A program made the translations under genes and the position numbers. Shown here piece by piece: positions 60,680 to 64,000 of a DNA stretch of 64,000 bases (position 1 is the stretch's first letter; each line of letters starts with the position of its first letter). The DNA is from Streptomyces sp. NBC_00289 (GTDB lineage: Bacteria > Actinomycetota > Actinomycetes > Streptomycetales > Streptomycetaceae), in contig NZ_CP108046.1 in NCBI RefSeq assembly GCF_041435115.1, positions 2,294,001 through 2,358,000 on the forward strand, read 5' to 3'. Below the pieces are notes generated by a model that had not been told where the DNA came from, made no database searches, and saw only the letters and a list, made by a program, of their open reading frames with translations.

Positions 60680-61725
60680 CCACCACAGCCCAGAGGAACC
60701 ACATGCCACCACTGCGCCGCCGCCTGCTCATACTCGTCACGGCGGTCCTGCTCCTCGCGGGCCTGGGCACCGCCGTGGTGCTGCACGCCGCCAACCGGGC
60801 CGACCGGGCGAACCGGCCTCAAGCCGGCGGCCCCGCAGTCGACACGGGCAGGTTGACGCTCGACCGCAAGGGCCGCCTGACGTTCGTCAACGCGGCCGCG
60901 GGCCCGCACCGCACCGCGGTCGCGTCGGTCCCGTCCACCGACCCCGGGGGCGGGCGGACCGCCTCGGACCTGAAGTGCGCGCGCTTCTACGCGGCGGCCG
61001 GCACGGGCGTCTGCCTGCAGTCCGTGCCCGGCGTCCTCAAGCAGAGCAACCGTGCCCTGCTGCTGGACGCCGGCCTCCGCACCAAGCGGACCTTCCCGCT
61101 CGCGGGCACCCCCAGCCGGGCCCGGGTCTCACCCAGCGGCCGCTTCGCCGCCTGGACCGTCTTCGTCTCCGGCGAGTCCTACTCCTCCGCGTTCTTCTCC
61201 ACCCGGACCTCGATCCTGGACACCCGCACCATGCGGCTGACGCCGAGCCTGGAGACGTTCTCCGTCGTCCTGGACGGCAAGCCGTACCACGCCTCGGACA
61301 TCAACTTCTGGGGCGTCACCTTCGCCTCCGACGACGACACCTTCTACGCCACCCTCAACACCGCCAACCGCACCTACCTGGTCCGCGGTTCCCTCGCCCG
61401 GCGTACGGTCACCACGCTGGTGGAGAACGTGGAGTGCCCCTCCCTCTCCCCCGACGGGACCCGGGTCGCCTTCAAGAAGCGGGTCCTGTCCCGCACCTCC
61501 CTCTGGCACGAGTACGTCCTGGACCTGAGCACGCTCAAGGAGACGGCGCTCGCCGAGCGCCACAGCGTCGACGACCAGGCCACCTGGCTCGACGACGACA
61601 CCGTCGCCTACGCCCTCCCCACCGAGGGCAAGGTCGGCAGCAGCGACCTGTGGAGCGTGCCCGCGGACGGTACGGGCACCCCCCGCCTGCTGATCGCGAG
61701 TGCTTCGTCACCGGCGCCCCTGTAG
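60676..61725 (+). CDS. TolB-like beta-propeller membrane-anchored protein
   Basis: From an ATG at 60676 overlapping the previous stop, 349 residues; an ATG at 60703, preceded by AGAGGA, is an equally good start. One N-terminal helix (LLILVTAVLLLAGLGTAVVL) anchors a WD40/TolB-like domain with blades such as ARVSPSGRFAAWTVF, CPSLSPDGTRVAFKKR and SSDLWSVPADGTG. Two Cys pairs may be oxidised outside the cell. No catalytic role is evident. Linkage to a GT2 and an MFS gene suggests an export or surface role. Confidence 0.82.
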   Translation: MTTTAQRNHMPPLRRRLLILVTAVLLLAGLGTAVVLHAANRADRANRPQAGGPAVDTGRLTLDRKGRLTFVNAAAGPHRTAVASVPSTDPGGGRTASDLKCARFYAAAGTGVCLQSVPGVLKQSNRALLLDAGLRTKRTFPLAGTPSRARVSPSGRFAAWTVFVSGESYSSAFFSTRTSILDTRTMRLTPSLETFSVVLDGKPYHASDINFWGVTFASDDDTFYATLNTANRTYLVRGSLARRTVTTLVENVECPSLSPDGTRVAFKKRVLSRTSLWHEYVLDLSTLKETALAERHSVDDQATWLDDDTVAYALPTEGKVGSSDLWSVPADGTGTPRLLIASASSPAPL

Positions 61726-61890
61726 ACCCGGAACGGGGTCCCCGTTCGACGGGGCGGCGTCGGGCCGAGTGGGCGGTGCGCGAACGGGTCCGCCGTCACG
61801 AGGCGGGCGACGATCGCGCCGGCTCGGTTCACGTCCCGCGGCGGACCACCCTCGCGGGACCTGTCGGCCCCGCGTGGCGGGTGCGCCGAA

Positions 61891-61923
61891 GCCGGTGACG
61901 CGAGGGGAAGCCGCGTCACCGGC
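61891..61923. terminator. Hairpin between TolB-like and permease genes
   Basis: GCCGGTGACGCG (61891-61902) pairs with CGCGTCACCGGC (61912-61923) around a 9-base loop. It lies between two convergent genes and probably terminates both. Confidence 0.75.
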
Positions 61924-61954
61924 GGGCAGCAGCGGCCGTGTCCGGCCCCGGCGC

Positions 61955-63409
61955 CTACGAGGAGATGGTCGCCTTCTGCCGGGCCTTGCGTGGCAGCCGC
62001 TCGCGGACCAGCGCGAAGACCACCACGCCCCCGGCCACCAGGGTGGACAGGACGACCTGGTCCCGGCCGCCGCCGGAGGCGGTGTCGGTGAGCATGTAGC
62101 CGAGCACGAACACGATCAGGGCGATGGTGGCCCAGGTCAGGTACGGGAAGAGCCACATGCGCACGACGAGTTTCTCCGGTGACTCCGCCTGGATGATCCG
62201 GCGCATCCGCAGCTGCGAGAAGCAGATGACCAGCCAGACGAACAGGGCGATGGCACCGGAGGAGTTGAGAAGGAACAGGAAGACGGTGTCGGGCCAGACG
62301 TAGTTGAAGAACACCGCGACGAAGCCGAAGACGACCGAGGCGAGGATCGCGGTCTGCGGCACGCCCCGGCGCTCGGTGCGGCCGAAGGCGGCGGGGGCGT
62401 CACCGCGGCGGCCGAGGGAGAAGGCCATGCGGGAGGCGGTGTAGAGGCCGGAGTTCAGGCAGGACAGCACCGAGGTGAGGACGACGAAGTTCATGACCTC
62501 CCCGGCGTGCGCGATGCCCAGGGAGTTCAGGGCGGCGACGTAGGAGCCGTCCTCGGTGATGGCCGGGGAGTTCCAGGGCAGCAGGGCCAGCACGACGAAG
62601 ATCGAGCCGAGGTAGAACACGCCGATCCGCCAGATGACGCTGTTGGTGGCCTTGGCGACGGCGCGCTGGGGGTCCGCGGACTCCCCGGCCGCCAGCGTGA
62701 CGATCTCGCTGCCCATGAAGGAGAAGACCACCATCAGCACGCCGGTGAGGATCTTGCCGGGCCCGTTGGGCAGGAAGCCGCCGTGCGCGGTGAGGTTGGA
62801 CAGCCCGGCGGTGTCGCTGTGGGCACCCGGCAGTATGCCGAAGACCGCCAGGAGGCCGACCGCGATGAACGCGGTGATCGCGACGACCTTGATCCCGGCG
62901 AACCAGAACTCGAACTCGCCGTAGGAGGCGACCGAGGCGAGGTTGGAGACGGTCAGCACGAGCATCACGATCAGGGCCCAGCCCCACTGCGGCACGGCCG
63001 GGATCCAGCCTTCCAGGATCTTCGCGCCGGCGGTGGCCTCGACGGCGAGCACCACGACCCAGAAGAACCAGTACAGCCAGCCGATGGAGAAGCCGGCCCA
63101 GCGGCCGAGCGCGCGGTCGGCGTAGGCGGAGAAGGAACCGGAGGTCGGGTTCGCGGCGGCCATCTCGCCGAGCATCCGCATCACGAGCACGACCAGGGCG
63201 CCCACGAGGGCGTACGACACGAGGATGCCGGGCCCCGCGGCGGCGATGCCGGAGCCGGAGCCGACGAAGAGGCCCGCGCCGATGACACCGCCGATCGCGA
63301 TCATCGACAGGTGACGGTTCTTCAGCCCGGCCTGCAGGCCGGATCCTTCCGGGGCGCTTTCGGTGGGGGTCACCGTGTCGGGGGCGGGAAGAGGGGGACG
63401 TGTTGTCAT
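61955..63409 (-). CDS. APC-family amino acid permease
   Basis: The 484-residue protein starts at the ATG at 63409. It has twelve hydrophobic helices and the family motif SMIAIGGVIGAGLFVGSGSGIAAAGPG in helix 1, EMAAANPTSGSFSAYADRALG and SSGAIALFVWLVICFSQLRMRR. The AAT subfamily (GabP, AnsP and aromatic-acid permeases) imports amino acids by proton symport; the substrate is not predictable here. A possible promoter is about 230 bp upstream, and it converges on the TolB-like gene. Confidence 0.92.
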   Translation of the reverse strand: MTTRPPLPAPDTVTPTESAPEGSGLQAGLKNRHLSMIAIGGVIGAGLFVGSGSGIAAAGPGILVSYALVGALVVLVMRMLGEMAAANPTSGSFSAYADRALGRWAGFSIGWLYWFFWVVVLAVEATAGAKILEGWIPAVPQWGWALIVMLVLTVSNLASVASYGEFEFWFAGIKVVAITAFIAVGLLAVFGILPGAHSDTAGLSNLTAHGGFLPNGPGKILTGVLMVVFSFMGSEIVTLAAGESADPQRAVAKATNSVIWRIGVFYLGSIFVVLALLPWNSPAITEDGSYVAALNSLGIAHAGEVMNFVVLTSVLSCLNSGLYTASRMAFSLGRRGDAPAAFGRTERRGVPQTAILASVVFGFVAVFFNYVWPDTVFLFLLNSSGAIALFVWLVICFSQLRMRRIIQAESPEKLVVRMWLFPYLTWATIALIVFVLGYMLTDTASGGGRDQVVLSTLVAGGVVVFALVRERLPRKARQKATISS

Positions 63410-63642
63410 CGCGACATCCAGGGAGCTGGCGGGGACAAGGGACGGTTCCGGCGGGATCGGGCGGGGGTGCCGCCTGGATTCCGCCGGGCAGGGCGTGCGG
63501 GGTGCCCGGTCAGGGGTGGGGCGGTGGGGAGGTGTGCGGGGTGGCAGGTCGCAGGTGGCGATCACGGTCGGGGGAAGGGCATGGTGGACCGCGGCCGCCG
63601 GGACCGGTGTCTGCCGCGTCGGTCGCCCCGGTGACGCTCAGG

Positions 63643-63672
63643 AAAATAGTTCACGACGATCGAAAAAAACAA
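63643..63672 (-). promoter_or_regulatory. Candidate promoter for the permease
   Basis: Read on the reverse strand, TTGTTT (63672-63667) and TATTTT (63648-63643) are 18 bp apart in an unusually AT-rich island. This would give a long leader of about 225 bases. It is a visual match only. Confidence 0.35.
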
Positions 63673-63868
63673 GGGGTCCCGCCGCCCCCTCATGGCCTGC
63701 GCGCCCCGTCGGCCCGGGGCCCCCGCACCTCCCGGACACCCCCTCGCCCCCCGCCGACACACCCCGGCGCGATGTCCGGCGTCGTACGAATCCGCAGGTC
63801 AGGGCAGTGTCGGCCGGATCGCGGACCCGACCGTCCGCGCCGGCTCCGGGACCGGTCGCAGCGGGGTC

Positions 63869-63897
63869 TTGTTTAACTGTTCACCTTGCTCTAATTT
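63869..63897 (+). promoter_or_regulatory. Candidate promoter toward the next gene
   Basis: TTGTTT (63869-63874) and TAATTT (63892-63897) are 17 bp apart in another AT-rich island. It would point to a gene beyond the window edge. Low-confidence match. Confidence 0.3.
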
Positions 63898-64000
63898 TTC
63901 CTGCATCGCGGCCCGCCACTCCCGTGGCGACACCCTTGCCGGGTCGTGGCCCGGCGATCGAGGCCCGATCCGACGACCTCCTCCGACGATCCCCACACCC

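Larger units (their letters stand above)
63410..64000. other. Gap to the window edge
   Basis: About 590 bp upstream of the permease. Apart from the two AT-rich promoter-like islands I see no gene; small open frames here lack a ribosome site and conserved features. Confidence 0.5.

Noticed and set aside
63799..63996. Small reverse-strand gene near the window edge
   Set aside because: The frame lacks a ribosome site at a sensible distance and has no recognisable features; an AT-rich promoter-like island overlaps it.
1..64000. tRNA genes, integrase, insertion sequence or attachment site flanking the EPS cluster
   Set aside because: No transposase, integrase or tRNA-like cloverleaf could be identified by reading the window, so recent transfer of the cluster cannot be claimed.

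Overview
This is a very high-GC, densely coded stretch with GTG/TTG starts, ATGA/GTGA/TTGA stop-start overlaps, a Tat-exported small laccase, pca genes with a MarR regulator and a rare TTA codon. Together these point to a Streptomyces chromosome. From memory, the left third resembles the S. coelicolor SCO6697-SCO6713 neighbourhood (laccase, LigD-type polymerase and ligase, pca genes), but I could not check this by alignment.

Left part (1-16143). A LacI regulator, cut by the window edge, has a LacI-type palindrome before its start. Next are a two-domain laccase and, divergent from it, a coupled pair of large secreted proteins: ThuA plus PQQ-type sugar dehydrogenase, then cupredoxin plus OmpL47-like repeats plus DUF1080. 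The first of these has TTA as its third codon, so the pair may depend on bldA. A split NHEJ polymerase/ligase pair, a zinc alcohol dehydrogenase and a DUF3048 lipoprotein follow. The protocatechuate block is pcaV < > pcaH-G-B-L; pcaI, J and F are not between pcaV and pcaH.

Middle part (16144-31600). It holds 34-bp tandem repeats, a large LAL-type ATPase without the usual LuxR helix-turn-helix, a heptamer satellite, a DUF2510 membrane protein, a TetR regulator with three operator-like elements before a PAP2/EamA pair, a DUF2510-scramblase-like protein, a Tat-dependent phospholipase C, and a NarL-type two-component system followed by an MMPL exporter.

Right part (31604-61725). About 30 kb of polysaccharide genes form a Wzx/Wzy-type system. 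It includes a polyprenyl-phosphate sugar transferase, a GT26 (WecG/TagA) transferase, four GT2 enzymes, a flippase, a polymerase fused to a Wzz-like domain, two further Wzz-like proteins, two methyltransferases and several secreted proteins (beta-helix lipoprotein, dimethylformamidase-like protein with DUF4082 repeats). Scattered over its arms are homologues of all five steps of the WbpA-B-E-D-I route to UDP-2,3-diacetamido-2,3-dideoxy-mannuronic acid. With a GT26 transferase this suggests a diaminouronate-containing cell-surface or exopolysaccharide; it is the most notable system in the window. An MFS transporter and a TolB-like protein follow the last GT2 gene, and an amino acid permease closes the window.
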